Below are positions 24,785 through 33,838 of a stretch of 64,000 nucleotides of DNA, piece after piece. The DNA lies in assembly GCA_964615375.1 (NCBI GenBank), contig CAZTOW010000024.1, forward strand, positions 76,076 through 140,075, written 5' to 3'. The stretch comes from CAZKWG01 sp964615375 (GTDB lineage: Bacteria > Myxococcota_A > UBA796 > CAZKWG01). The notes beneath the pieces are model-generated. The model was not told the DNA's origin. It worked only from the letters and a program-made list of their open reading frames with translations, and ran no database searches. Within the stretch, counting starts at the first letter, position 1, and each line of letters opens with the position of its first letter. A program made the position numbers and the translations under genes.

Positions 24785-25636
24785 ATGCAGAGCGAGCGAC
24801 CCTTCGTCCTCGGGGCCGTGGCCTACGACCCCAAGGTGGTGACCATCTGGGACGGCTTCAAGCGCTTCTTCGAGGAGCGCGGGCTGGCCTTCGACTACGT
24901 GCTCTTCCACAACTACGAGCGCCAGGTGGCGGCCCACTTCGCGGGCATTATCGACGTCGCCTGGAATTCGCCCCTGGCCTGGCTGCAGGCCGAGCGGGTC
25001 GCCCGACGGCTGGGGCGAGCGGCGCGCGCGGTGGCCATGCGGGACACCGACCAGGATCTGGCCTCGGTGGTCATCGTGCGGGCGGATGATCCAGCCCAGG
25101 TGCCGGCGGATCTGGCGGGCCGGCGGGTGGGGGTCGGGGCGGCGGACTCGCCTCAGGCCACGATCATCCCGCTCTGGTCGCTGGCTCAGCGCGGGCTGGA
25201 CCTGGGCTCGGCGGAGATCGTCCGCCACGACCTGCTGCTGGGCAAGCACGGCGATCACATCGGCGGCGAGCGCGTCGCGGCCCAGGCCCTCCTGCGGGGC
25301 GAGGTGGACGCGGCCTGCCTCATCGACGGCAACCTGCTGGCCTTCGCCGCCGAGGGCACCCTGCCCGCCGGGAGCGTGCGCGTGCTCCACGCCACGACGC
25401 CCTACGACCACTGTAATTTCACGGTCCTGGACGGGGTGGATGAGCCCGCCCTCGCCCGCTTCGTGGAGCTCCTCCTGGGCATGTCCTGGGAGGACCCGGC
25501 CGTGCGGGGCCTGATGGAGCTGGAGGGCCTGCGCGCCTGGCGACCGGGGCGCACCGAGGGATACGCGGCCTTGGAGGCGGCCTGCGACGCCTTCGGGACC
25601 CTGGACGCCTTCGTGGCCAGCCTGGCCGGTCGGTGA
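24785..25636 (+). CDS. PhnD/SsuA-type substrate-binding-fold protein without signal peptide
   Basis: A 283-residue type-2 periplasmic-binding-fold protein. The pattern LFHNYERQVAAHFAGIIDVAWNSPLAWL is that of PhnD/transferrin-family phosphonate binding proteins, and LAGRRVGVGAADSPQATIIPL is the hinge and ligand region. The N-terminus MQSERPFVLGAVAYDP enters the first strand directly, with no signal peptide or lipobox, and no ABC permease or ATPase is adjacent. It is thus likely cytosolic, like the MqnA/MqnD or Thi5-type enzymes that adopted this fold, or a sensor. It starts 17 bases after the dehydrogenase and overlaps the diiron gene by four bases (GTGA). Confidence 0.8.
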   Translation: MQSERPFVLGAVAYDPKVVTIWDGFKRFFEERGLAFDYVLFHNYERQVAAHFAGIIDVAWNSPLAWLQAERVARRLGRAARAVAMRDTDQDLASVVIVRADDPAQVPADLAGRRVGVGAADSPQATIIPLWSLAQRGLDLGSAEIVRHDLLLGKHGDHIGGERVAAQALLRGEVDAACLIDGNLLAFAAEGTLPAGSVRVLHATTPYDHCNFTVLDGVDEPALARFVELLLGMSWEDPAVRGLMELEGLRAWRPGRTEGYAALEAACDAFGTLDAFVASLAGR

Positions 25637-26811
25637 GCGATCCGCGCCTCCAGCTGGGCGAGCTCTCGCTGGCCCGCGGCGGCCACCTGCTGCTCCGCCG
25701 GGCGCTGGCGGCGCTGTCCCCGGGCCAGACCCTACTGGTCTCCGGGGACGATCCCGCCCTCGCCGTCCACGCCCGCGCCCTGGCCCGGCGCTGGGGCTCC
25801 AGCTTCTGCCTGGAGGAGGGCGGGGTCCGGCTGGGAGCGCCGGGCCCCGGGCGCTGGGCCGGCGCCGAGCGCGCAGGCGAGAGCGGGCCGGGCGGGGCGG
25901 TCGATCACCCCTCGCCGCGCTGGGGACTGGCGGCGCGAGGGGCGGCGGTGGAGGCAGGGACGCCCGCGTTCTCCTTCGCCCTCGACAAAAAGGACCTGCT
26001 CTGGACCGACGACGCCGCCCGCCTCTACCTGCAGGCCGCCGCCGCCCAGTGGGATCCCGTGGGCGACATCGACTGGTCCGCCGCCTTCACCCTCCCCGAC
26101 GAGGTGGAGGACGCCGTGGTCCAGGTCATGACCTTCCTCATCGAGAACGAGGTCGCCGCCCTGCTGGTCCCGGCGCGCTTCCTGGCCAGCACCCACCCGC
26201 ACTTCCGCGAGATCCTGCAACTCCTGGCGATACAGGCCGCGGACGAGGCCCGCCACGTCGAGGTCTTCACCCGCCGGGCCCTGCTGCGCCGCCCGAGCCC
26301 CGCGCTCTCCACCGCGGGCGGCCAGCGCTCGCTCCAGACCCTGCTGGAGGAGCCCGACTTCGCGCTCGCCAGCTTCCTCACCTCCGTGCTGGGCGAGGGC
26401 AGCTTCCTCTCCCTGCTGCGCTTCCTCGATCACCACGCCCCCGACCCCGTCACGCGCTCCGTCTGCCGGCTGGCGGCCCAGGATGAGGCCCGCCACGTCG
26501 CTTTCGGGCTCGCCCACCTCGAGCGCCACGCCGCGCGCGAGCCCGCCCTGCTGCGCCGCCTCGCCGCGGCCGTGGAGCGCCGACACGAGGCCCTGCGCCA
26601 CACCTCGGGTCTCAACGAGGAGGTCTTCGACGCGCTCATCCTCCTGGCCGCCGGAGGCTACGATGGGGGCGCGCTCCAGCGGGGCTGGGACGCCGTCCTG
26701 GCCCTCCAGGAGGAGATGGACTCCGGCCGCCGGCTGCGCCTCCAGCGGCTGGGCTTCCCCGAGGCCGAGGCCGCGCGCCTGTCCTCGCTGCACACGCGAA
26801 ACTTCATGTAA
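25633..26811 (+). CDS. TusA-like domain fused to a ferritin-like diiron protein
   Basis: A 392-residue protein starting at GTG 25633 within the GTGA overlap. Residues 5-55 (LGELSLARGGHLLLRRALAALSPGQ onwards) have the beta-alpha-beta outline of TusA/SirA domains but lack their CPxP cysteine. After a linker, residues 150-330 form a four-helix bundle with diiron ligands that can be read directly: Glu in IENE (171/173), EARH (205-208), Glu255 in GEGSF and EARH (285-288). This is the pattern of ferritin-like oxygenases such as AurF/R2lox-type proteins. A two-electron oxidation of a small molecule, perhaps handed on from the dehydrogenase, is inferred. Cytosolic. Confidence 0.75.
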   Translation: MSDPRLQLGELSLARGGHLLLRRALAALSPGQTLLVSGDDPALAVHARALARRWGSSFCLEEGGVRLGAPGPGRWAGAERAGESGPGGAVDHPSPRWGLAARGAAVEAGTPAFSFALDKKDLLWTDDAARLYLQAAAAQWDPVGDIDWSAAFTLPDEVEDAVVQVMTFLIENEVAALLVPARFLASTHPHFREILQLLAIQAADEARHVEVFTRRALLRRPSPALSTAGGQRSLQTLLEEPDFALASFLTSVLGEGSFLSLLRFLDHHAPDPVTRSVCRLAAQDEARHVAFGLAHLERHAAREPALLRRLAAAVERRHEALRHTSGLNEEVFDALILLAAGGYDGGALQRGWDAVLALQEEMDSGRRLRLQRLGFPEAEAARLSSLHTRNFM

Positions 26812-26843
26812 CACCCGTATAACATCTACTCTCTGGGACTCCG

Positions 26844-27194
26844 ATGAAGCACTCCATCCCCCACGCCCTCTCCCCTCCCCTGGCCCGGCTGGTGACGAAG
26901 AAGGCGCTCGACAGCTACGTGCAGCGCTACCCCGAGCTCGAGCCCACGGGCCGCTGGACCGCCCCCGACCGCGCGGAGTTCAAGCTCAAGGCCCTCACGC
27001 GCACCGTGGACGGCACCATCATCGTCGCGGCCCGCTCCGTGGACTTCGACCTCGACCTCCCCGCCCTCCTGGAGCCCTTCCGCAAGAAGGTCACGACCAT
27101 GGTGGAGGAGGAGGTGTTGCTGTGGATCCGCTGGGCCAACGAGGGCCGCTTCGACGCCGAGGTGCCGCCGGAGGCGCGGGCGCGGCGGGGATAA
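26844..27194 (+). CDS. small PHA-granule-associated-like protein
   Basis: A 116-residue protein, MKHSIPHALSPPLARLVTKK onwards, with VDGTIIVAARSVDFDLDLPALLEPFRKKV. The strand-turn-strand pattern followed by a basic helix resembles the PHA_gran_rgn family (polyhydroxyalkanoate system protein) of about 90-100 residues. No other polyhydroxyalkanoate gene is in the window, so the assignment is tentative. It starts 32 bases after the diiron gene; the gap contains TGTAACACCCGTATAACA, which shares 12 bases with the palindrome at 19225. Confidence 0.55.
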   Translation: MKHSIPHALSPPLARLVTKKALDSYVQRYPELEPTGRWTAPDRAEFKLKALTRTVDGTIIVAARSVDFDLDLPALLEPFRKKVTTMVEEEVLLWIRWANEGRFDAEVPPEARARRG

Positions 27195-27347
27195 TGGCGA
27201 GGAACCCCGACCAACGCGGACAGCGGGCGCATTCAACCCTGATAAATGCGGGTGCAGGTCGTATACAACCCTGATAAATGCGGGTGCAGGTCGTATACAA
27301 CCCTGACAAGTGCGGTTGACGACCTCATTGAGCAGGGATAATCGCGA
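27188..27347. repeat. 32-bp tandem repeat region before the DUF4143 ATPase gene
   Basis: A 32-base unit (CAACCCTGATAAATGCGGGT then GCAGGTCGTATA) begins at 27234 and again at 27266. A third, diverged copy starts at 27298 and is truncated. Each unit has short inverted arms, ACCC-N10-GGGT in the first two and CAACC-N11-GGTTG in the third, plus a GTATAC hexamer. A near-identical 13-mer, GGGATAATGGCGA at 27188 and GGGATAATCGCGA at 27335, flanks the block. It has operator-like or iteron-like character. Too few copies for CRISPR. Confidence 0.75.
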
Positions 27348-27350
27348 TCC

Positions 27351-28694
27351 ATGGACATGCCGCTCCTGGACACGCTGCGCGCGTTGAACCCCTGGCTGGC
27401 GGATCCCGCGCGTTTCCCCGTGGACGCCCAGCGTCGCGTCCCCTCCCGTTGGATTGCCCGTCGGACGCCGGGGATGGAGCGCTGGCCCGTCCGCGGCCTG
27501 GCGCATCTGGTGGTCGGGGCCCGCCAGGTCGGCAAGTCCTCCCTCCTGTGGAGCTGGCTGGTCCGCCAGGGTCGCCCGCCCCTCTTCCTCAACTGCGAGG
27601 AGCTGCTGATCCGCTCCTGGTGCCGCTCGGCCGCGCGCCTGGCCTTCGAGCTGCCCCAGGTCGTCTCCAGCGACACCCCCATCTTCCTGGAGGAGGCCCA
27701 GCACCTCGAGGAGCCCGGCCTCCTGGTCAAGGGCCTCATCGACGGGGGCCTGCCCAACCCCCTCCTGGTCACCGGATCCAGCGCCTTCCACCTCCACGCC
27801 CGCACCCGCGAGTCCCTCGCCGGCCGCGCGGTCCGCATGGCGCTTCACCCCTTCAGCGTGGGAGAGCTGGCCTCCACCCTGCCCGACCTGCCGCCGCTGC
27901 TGCGCAAGCAACAGCTCCACGAGCTGTGCCTGAAGCACGCGGTTCAGGGCGGATACCCGGCCGTGTGGACCGGGGACGCGCCCATGGACACGCTGCGGCG
28001 CCTCATCGAGGCCTTCGTGATCCGTGACGCCTCGGATCTCTTCCGCATCAAGCACGTCGACGCCTTCCGACGCCTCCTGCTGCTGCTCGCCGGTCAGAGC
28101 GGCAACCTGGTCAACACGTCCGAGTGGGCCAGCCTCTGCGGCGTCTCGCGCGACACCATCCAGAGCTACCTGGACATCCTGGTGGACAGCTGGATGGTCC
28201 AGGTGCTCCCGCCCTTCGCCGGGGGCCGCCGCGCCGAGCTCACCGGGCGCCCGAAGATCTACCTCTGCGACACGGGCGTGCAGAGCGCCCTGCTTCGGCG
28301 CGAGCTCCCCTTCGAGGAGCGCGAGGATCGCGGCCCGCTCCTGGAGAGCTGGGTGGCGGGAGAGCTGCGCAAGCACCTCTCCCCGCTGGACCCCATGGAC
28401 ACGCTCCACTACTGGCGCAGCAGCTCGGGGGCGGAGGTGGACTTCGTGCTGGAGAGGCCGGGCGGGCTGCTGGCCCTGGAGGTCAAGGCGGCGCCGATGC
28501 GCGAGCCGAAGCTGAGCCGCTCTGCGCGGAGCTTCATCGAGGCCTACCAGCCCGCCACCTTCGTCGTGGTCAACCTGGGCCTGGACCACGAGGGCGAGCT
28601 CGGGCGGACGCGGGTGCTGTGGCGGCGGCCGGAGCTGATGGCGGACCTGCCCCCGCTGCTCGAGGGCCGCGCCGAGCCCATCACAAAGCGCTGA
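27351..28694 (+). CDS. AAA ATPase with DUF4143 domain
   Basis: A 447-residue protein. Walker A is GARQVGKSS (56-64) and the Walker B strand is TPIFLEEAQ. The middle region (FRIKHVDAFRRLLLLLAGQSG, then a helix-turn-helix SLCGVSRDTIQSYLDIL) and the C-terminal PD-(D/E)xK-like part (SSGAEVDFVLERPGGLLALEVKAA) are those of DUF4143 ATPases. Such genes are scattered, often solitary, and linked to mobile DNA or defence; the precise role is unknown. It stands alone behind the 32-bp repeats, which may control it. The product is cytosolic. Confidence 0.88.
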   Translation: MDMPLLDTLRALNPWLADPARFPVDAQRRVPSRWIARRTPGMERWPVRGLAHLVVGARQVGKSSLLWSWLVRQGRPPLFLNCEELLIRSWCRSAARLAFELPQVVSSDTPIFLEEAQHLEEPGLLVKGLIDGGLPNPLLVTGSSAFHLHARTRESLAGRAVRMALHPFSVGELASTLPDLPPLLRKQQLHELCLKHAVQGGYPAVWTGDAPMDTLRRLIEAFVIRDASDLFRIKHVDAFRRLLLLLAGQSGNLVNTSEWASLCGVSRDTIQSYLDILVDSWMVQVLPPFAGGRRAELTGRPKIYLCDTGVQSALLRRELPFEEREDRGPLLESWVAGELRKHLSPLDPMDTLHYWRSSSGAEVDFVLERPGGLLALEVKAAPMREPKLSRSARSFIEAYQPATFVVVNLGLDHEGELGRTRVLWRRPELMADLPPLLEGRAEPITKR

Positions 28695-28703
28695 ACATCG
28701 ACG

Positions 28704-29747
28704 TTACACGCCCATCCGCTCGCCCGCCAGCATCCCGCAGGCGGAGCGCTGGCCCCGGCCCACGGAGAAGCGCCGCACGAAGGGGATCCGGGCCGCGGCG
28801 AGGCCGTCCAGGAAGCGCTCGCGCTCCTCATCCGTGGCCCGCCGGTAGCCGTGGGGGCGCAGATCGTTGACGTCGATGAGGTTGAGCCGGATGGGGAGGC
28901 GCCGGGAGAGCTGGGCGAGGGCGTCGAGCTCGTCCGGACCGGTGTTCACGCCGCCCAGGAGCACCCAGGCGAGGGTGACGCGCTCACCGGACCGCGCGGC
29001 GCGCTCCGAGAGCGCTTCCACGAGTTTATCGAGCTGAACCCGCCCCGCCACGGGCAGGAGGCGGGCGCGCCGCTCCGGTACGGCGGAGCTGAGCGAGACG
29101 ATGAGCCGCCATGGCTGCGTCTCATCGGTGTAACGTCGAATCTGCGCCACGAGCCCGACGGTGGAGACCGTGATCGCGTCCCGCGCGATGCGCCCCCCGC
29201 AGGGATCGGAGAGCACCCGCGCCGCCTGCATCACGGCCTCATAGTTGTGCAGCGGCTCCCCCTGCCCCATGAAGACGGCGCCGGAGATGCGGCCGGGAGC
29301 CTCCGCCCGCGCCGTCCACCACTGGGCCACCATCTCCCAGGGCTCCAGGTCCCGGCGCAGCCCGATCCGGCCGGTCGCGCAGAAGTCGCAGGCCATCCCG
29401 CAGCCGACCTGGGAGGACAGGCAGAGTGTGAAGCGCCCGGGCTGCTCCAGGGGGATGCGCACGGCCTCGAAGACGGCGCCGTCGCCGCTCTCGAAGAGAT
29501 AGCGCAGGCTCCCGTCCTCCTCGTCCGGGACGCGCTCCAGCACGCGCAGGGGCTCCCAGCGCGTATACGCCTGTAACGCCGCGTTCACGCGGGAGGAGAC
29601 GGGGCGGACGCCCCCACCGTCCGCGCGTCCGAGAGAGAGCAGGCTGGCCTGGACGCGGCGCGCCTCGTCGAGCGTGCAGGGCTGACCCGCCTCCTGGAGA
29701 AGGCGGGCCAGATCCTCAGGCAGCAGGCCGAAGCGGTGGGGCACCAT
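28704..29747 (-). CDS. RlmN-like radical SAM methyltransferase
   Basis: A 347-residue protein of the RlmN/Cfr family. The radical-SAM cluster cysteines are C116, C120 and C123 in CGMACDFC. The family signatures SSQVGCGMAC, VFMGQGEPLHNYEAV and AITVSTVGLV are present, and the second essential methyl-carrier Cys is C337 in GQRSACGMLAG. RlmN methylates A2503 of 23S rRNA and A37 of some tRNAs. It converges on the DUF4143 gene with nine bases between them. RlmN versus another member of the Cfr clade cannot be settled by eye. Confidence 0.85.
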   Translation of the reverse strand: MVPHRFGLLPEDLARLLQEAGQPCTLDEARRVQASLLSLGRADGGGVRPVSSRVNAALQAYTRWEPLRVLERVPDEEDGSLRYLFESGDGAVFEAVRIPLEQPGRFTLCLSSQVGCGMACDFCATGRIGLRRDLEPWEMVAQWWTARAEAPGRISGAVFMGQGEPLHNYEAVMQAARVLSDPCGGRIARDAITVSTVGLVAQIRRYTDETQPWRLIVSLSSAVPERRARLLPVAGRVQLDKLVEALSERAARSGERVTLAWVLLGGVNTGPDELDALAQLSRRLPIRLNLIDVNDLRPHGYRRATDEERERFLDGLAAARIPFVRRFSVGRGQRSACGMLAGERMGV

Positions 29748-29765
29748 GCCGTGCCCCTATCGCGC

Positions 29766-32700
29766 TCAGAAGCCGCCGCCGATGAGCCAGGCCGAGCCGG
29801 CGTTGGTGGCCACCGTGTCATCGCCGGTGGCGCCCATCAGCACGTCGTCCGCGCCGTCGCCGTTCGTGTCCCCGACCCCCGCGACGGCCCAACCCAGGGC
29901 CCCCGTGCTGGCGCCCGCGATCAGCTTCACGTCGGCCGCGGACGCGCTGTGTGTGCCGCTTGTGTAGGGCCCGTAGAAGACGTAGGCGGCGCCAGCGTCC
30001 GTGGCCAGCGTGTCTACCCCCTGGGCGCCCAGCAGGAGATCCGCGTCCCCGTCGCCGTTGACGTCCCCGGCCCTGTCCACGCCGATGCCCAGGCGGTCGC
30101 CGTTGGAGGCGCCCGTGAAGACCACGTCGGCCGAGGGCAACGAGACCACGCCGCTGGGGGCTCCCTGGAAGAGATAGGCCGCGCCCGCGTTCGACGCGCT
30201 GGTGTCCGCGCCCCAGGCGCCCACGAGGAGGTCGGAGAGGCCGTCCCCGTCCGTGTCGTCCACGATCGCCACGGCCCTCCCCGCCTGGTCGTTGCCCGCT
30301 CCGCCCGTGAGCTTCGCGTCGGCGTCGCCCGCGGACATGGCCCCGCTCGCCGGCCCGAGGATGAGGTAGGCCGCGCCCGCGGTGGCGCCGCCCGTGTCCT
30401 CCCCGTTCGCGCCGATCAGCAGGTCGGGGTAACCGTCGCCGTTGACGTCCTCGCCACCCGACAGCCAGCGGCCGACATAGTCGTAGGTGGCCTCGCCCGA
30501 GACCTCCAGCCAGGCGCCGGACAGCGAGGTGCTGCCTGAGACCGGCCCCAGCTGCACATAGGCCTTGCCCGACCAGTCGCCCGCGCTGTCGTCGCCGGCC
30601 GCGCCGATGGCTACGTCCCGTGTGCCGTCGTCGTCCCAGTCCGCGACCGGCGCCACGGAGCGGCCCGACACGTCACCCTTGACCTCGCCGACCAGCTCGC
30701 CGTCGGCCGAGCCGAGCCCCATCTCCCCCGAGAAGGGCCCGAGCAGCAGGTAGGTGCTGCCCACGTTGGTCTTCGAGGAGTCAGCGTCCGCCTTGGGGGC
30801 CGAGATCAGGATGTCCAGATAGCCATCGCCGTCCAGGTCGCCCGCGCCAGCGACGGACTGCCCGGCCTCATCCCCGCTGGCCTCGCCGCGGAAGATGGCG
30901 TCGGCCTCGCTGTTCGCGTAGGAGCCGGTCACCGGGCCGTTCCAGAGGAAGACCGCGCCGGCCGAGCTCATCTCGGTGTTGTCCTTGCTGGCCGCCACCA
31001 GGACGTCGGTGTTGCCGTCTCCGTTGAGGTCGCCGGGACCCGCCACGGAGAAGCCCGTGTTGTCCGTCGCGTTCTCGCCGTAGAAGCTCGCCCAGGCGCT
31101 CGTCGAGAGGGCGTAGCTGCCGTCGAGGGCGCATTCGTCCATCGCCGTGGCCTCCGTCCCCTCGCAGTCCTGGATCATGCCGTCGCCGCAGACCTCGGCG
31201 GCGCCCGTGTACACGGTAGCGTCGTCGTCATCGCAGTCTCCGCTCGCGTCGACGTAGCCGCTCGGCGCCTCACAGGCGCTCTCGCTGCGATCGGGGTCGC
31301 CGTAACCGTCACCGTCGCCGTCCGCGTACCAGGTGATCCCGCCGCTGGCGCCAGACTCGTCCGTGTCCCCGTCGCAGTCGTTGTCTTCGCCGTCGCAAGC
31401 CTCGTCCGCGTCCGGGTTGACGTCGGCGTCAGCGTCGTCGCAGTCATCGGTGTTGTCGGCGTACCCACTGGGCAGATCACAGCTCTCCATGGTCGCTGTC
31501 GCGACGCCGAAGCCGTCTTCGTCATGGTCGAGGTACCATGTAGACACGTCCACGGCGTCCTCGTCCACGTCGCTGTCGCAGTCGTTGTCCTGGTCGTCGC
31601 AGAGCTCCTCAGCGCCGGGGTTGACGTCGCCGTCGCCGTCGTCGCAGTCTGTCGCCTCGTCGGTGTACCCGCTCGGCACGTCGCAGGCCTCGGAGGTCGT
31701 AGACGGATCGCCATAGCCGTCGCTGTCCGCGTCAGCGTACCAGGTGGTCATGTCCAGAGCGCCCTCGTCCCGACTACCGTCGCAGTCATCGTCGAGGTCG
31801 TTGCAGGTCTCGTCGGCGCCCGGGTAGATAGAGACGTCCGCGTCGTCGCAGTCCGTCGCGTCCGCGCCGTAGCCCTCGGGCGCGCTGCAGGCGGTCATCG
31901 CGCTGTCGGCGTCTCCGTAGCCGTCGCCGTCGCCGTCCATGTACCAGGTCTCGGCGTCGATCGCGTCATCTTCGTCCGTAGCGCCGTCGCAGTCGTTGTC
32001 CACGGAGTCGCAGAGCTCGCTGGCGTCCGGCGAGATCGCGTCGTCGCTGTCGTCGCAGTCCGAGTCGTCGGCGCTGTAACCGTCGGGCAGCTCGCAGGCC
32101 GAGGTCGAGCTCTCCGGGTCGCCGTGGCCGTCCCCGTCGGAGTCCGCGTACCACGTCGAGTCGTCCACCGCACCCTCGTCCGTGTATCCATTACAGTTGT
32201 CATCCACCTCGTTGCACGTCTCGTCGGCGTCCGGGTTGACGCTGTCGTCGTCATCGTCGCAGTCACCGCCGACCGGGACGGCGCCGTCGGGGGCCGTGCA
32301 GCTCGGCGCCGCGCTGTCGTCGAGGCCGTAACCGTCCGCGTCCGCGTCGGTGTACCAGGTGGTGGCGTCCACCGCGTCGTCCTCGTCTGTGGTCCCGTCG
32401 CAGTCGTCGTCCTCGCCGTCACAGAGCTCCAGCGCGTCCGGGTTGACGTCGTCCTTCGTGTCGTCGCAGTCGGTCATGTCCGCGACGTAGCCGTCAGGAG
32501 CCTCACAGGCGCGGGTGGAGCGGGTCGCGTCCCCGAAGCTGTCGGCGTCTCCGTCGGCGTACCAGGTCAGCGCGTCCAGCGCGTCGTCCTCGTCGATGGT
32601 CCCGTCGCAGTCGTCATCGACGTCGTCACAGAGCTCCTCGGCGCCAGGGTAGACGGTGACCGCCGAGTCGTCACAGTCCTCGCAGGCGGCCACGCCGTCG

Positions 32701-33701
32701 CCGTCGGCGTCCTCGTAGCCGACGGATCCATCACAGTTGTAGTCTTCGGGATCGTCGCAGGACTCCACGGCGCCGGGGTTGTAGGCCGCGTCCGTGTCGT
32801 CACAGTCCGTGTTGTACTCGACATAACCATCCGGCACGTCGCAGGACATCGTCGAGACGTCGGGGTCCCCGTATCCGTCGGCGTCGGCGTCGGCGTACCA
32901 GGTGGGCTCGCCCTCCGCGCCGGGCTCGTCGGTCTCGCCGTCGCAGTCGTTGTCCTGGTCGTCGCAGCTCTCCGTGGCGCCGGGGCTGATGTCGGAGCTC
33001 CCGTCGTCGCAGTCCGTCGCGTCGGCCACATAACCCTCCGGCGCGGTGCAGCCCGTGGCGGTCACGCTGAGGTCGCCGTACCCGTCGCTGTCCTGGTCAC
33101 GATACCAGACAGCGCCGCCGGTGGCCCCCTCCTCGTCAATCTCCGTGTCGCAGTCGTCGTCGTCCCCGTCGCAGACCTCCGTGGCGCCCGGGAACTCGCT
33201 GCCGTCGGCGTCGTCGCAGTCCTGGCAGGCGGCGAAGCCATCACCGTCGGCGTCGGCGTATCCGGTCGATCCGTCACAGTTGTAGTCGTTGGGATCCTCA
33301 CAGTCGCTCTCGACGGCCCCCGGGTTGTAAGCCGGATCGCTGTCATCACAGTCACCGCCTGTGCTCACCGCGCCCTCGGGCTGCTCGCAGGCCTGCACCG
33401 CGGAGCCGTCGTCCCCGTAGCCGTCCGCGTCCGAGTCGGTGTACCAGGTCCCGCTGACCTCCTCGTCCACCTGGCTGTCGCAGTCGTCGTCCACGCCGTT
33501 GCACGTCTCCTCGGATCCCGGGTGGATGGCCGAATTCGTGTCGTCGCAGTCCTCGCTCGCCGCGTAGCCGTCCCCGTCCCCGTCGAGATCCTCGCCGGTC
33601 TCGCCCGTCTCCTCTGGCTCGCCCGTCTCCGGCGGCGGGCTCTCCTTGTCACGGCAGGCGAAAAGACTGATGGAAAGAAGAGCGAAGAGGGAGGAGCGCA
33701 T
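29766..33701 (-). CDS. giant MopE-repeat lipoprotein with seven-bladed FG-GAP propeller
   Basis: A 1311-residue lipoprotein from ATG 33701, where the signal peptide MRSSLFALLSISLFACRDK starts; the frame continues upstream without a signal. A Glu/Thr/Gly spacer leads into 13 DCDD-type MopE repeats, each of the form xDCDDxDxxxxPxAxExCxxxDxDCDG with WYxDxDxDGYGD linkers. Seven FG-GAP blades follow, for example GDLNGDGNTDVLVAA, EDVNGDGYPDLLIGANG and GDTNGDGADDVLMGATG, enough for one complete propeller. It ends in AWLIGGGF. It is much longer than the three paralogues at 1708-6646 and is encoded alone. MopE itself binds copper; the aspartates may also bind calcium. A surface or extracellular role is inferred. 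Confidence 0.9.
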   Translation of the reverse strand: MRSSLFALLSISLFACRDKESPPPETGEPEETGETGEDLDGDGDGYAASEDCDDTNSAIHPGSEETCNGVDDDCDSQVDEEVSGTWYTDSDADGYGDDGSAVQACEQPEGAVSTGGDCDDSDPAYNPGAVESDCEDPNDYNCDGSTGYADADGDGFAACQDCDDADGSEFPGATEVCDGDDDDCDTEIDEEGATGGAVWYRDQDSDGYGDLSVTATGCTAPEGYVADATDCDDGSSDISPGATESCDDQDNDCDGETDEPGAEGEPTWYADADADGYGDPDVSTMSCDVPDGYVEYNTDCDDTDAAYNPGAVESCDDPEDYNCDGSVGYEDADGDGVAACEDCDDSAVTVYPGAEELCDDVDDDCDGTIDEDDALDALTWYADGDADSFGDATRSTRACEAPDGYVADMTDCDDTKDDVNPDALELCDGEDDDCDGTTDEDDAVDATTWYTDADADGYGLDDSAAPSCTAPDGAVPVGGDCDDDDDSVNPDADETCNEVDDNCNGYTDEGAVDDSTWYADSDGDGHGDPESSTSACELPDGYSADDSDCDDSDDAISPDASELCDSVDNDCDGATDEDDAIDAETWYMDGDGDGYGDADSAMTACSAPEGYGADATDCDDADVSIYPGADETCNDLDDDCDGSRDEGALDMTTWYADADSDGYGDPSTTSEACDVPSGYTDEATDCDDGDGDVNPGAEELCDDQDNDCDSDVDEDAVDVSTWYLDHDEDGFGVATATMESCDLPSGYADNTDDCDDADADVNPDADEACDGEDNDCDGDTDESGASGGITWYADGDGDGYGDPDRSESACEAPSGYVDASGDCDDDDATVYTGAAEVCGDGMIQDCEGTEATAMDECALDGSYALSTSAWASFYGENATDNTGFSVAGPGDLNGDGNTDVLVAASKDNTEMSSAGAVFLWNGPVTGSYANSEADAIFRGEASGDEAGQSVAGAGDLDGDGYLDILISAPKADADSSKTNVGSTYLLLGPFSGEMGLGSADGELVGEVKGDVSGRSVAPVADWDDDGTRDVAIGAAGDDSAGDWSGKAYVQLGPVSGSTSLSGAWLEVSGEATYDYVGRWLSGGEDVNGDGYPDLLIGANGEDTGGATAGAAYLILGPASGAMSAGDADAKLTGGAGNDQAGRAVAIVDDTDGDGLSDLLVGAWGADTSASNAGAAYLFQGAPSGVVSLPSADVVFTGASNGDRLGIGVDRAGDVNGDGDADLLLGAQGVDTLATDAGAAYVFYGPYTSGTHSASAADVKLIAGASTGALGWAVAGVGDTNGDGADDVLMGATGDDTVATNAGSAWLIGGGF

Positions 33702-33806
33702 CTTGGCCTCGAGCAGGAAGACAGGCGCGTCAGAAGGACGGCGCGATCGGAACATACATTCAGTCCCGGCGATCGACAAGCGACGCGAAGCGGCGGTCCA
33801 GATGCG

Positions 33807-33824
33807 CCCGTGGACTCCCACGGG
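33807..33824. other. 7-bp stem hairpin in a divergent promoter region
   Basis: CCCGTGG (33807-33813) and CCACGGG (33818-33824) can pair around ACTC. It sits in the 137-base interval between the leftward giant lipoprotein gene and the rightward acyltransferase-like gene, 14 bases before the latter's ATG, so it could be an operator or leader hairpin. Confidence 0.4.
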
Positions 33825-33838
33825 ATACATCGGGGTTC

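Noticed and set aside
24785..25636. Part of an ABC phosphonate transporter
   Set aside because: No signal peptide and no permease or ATPase nearby, so a soluble function is more likely.
27234..27320. CRISPR array
   Set aside because: Repeats are directly adjacent with no unique spacers and only two full copies.
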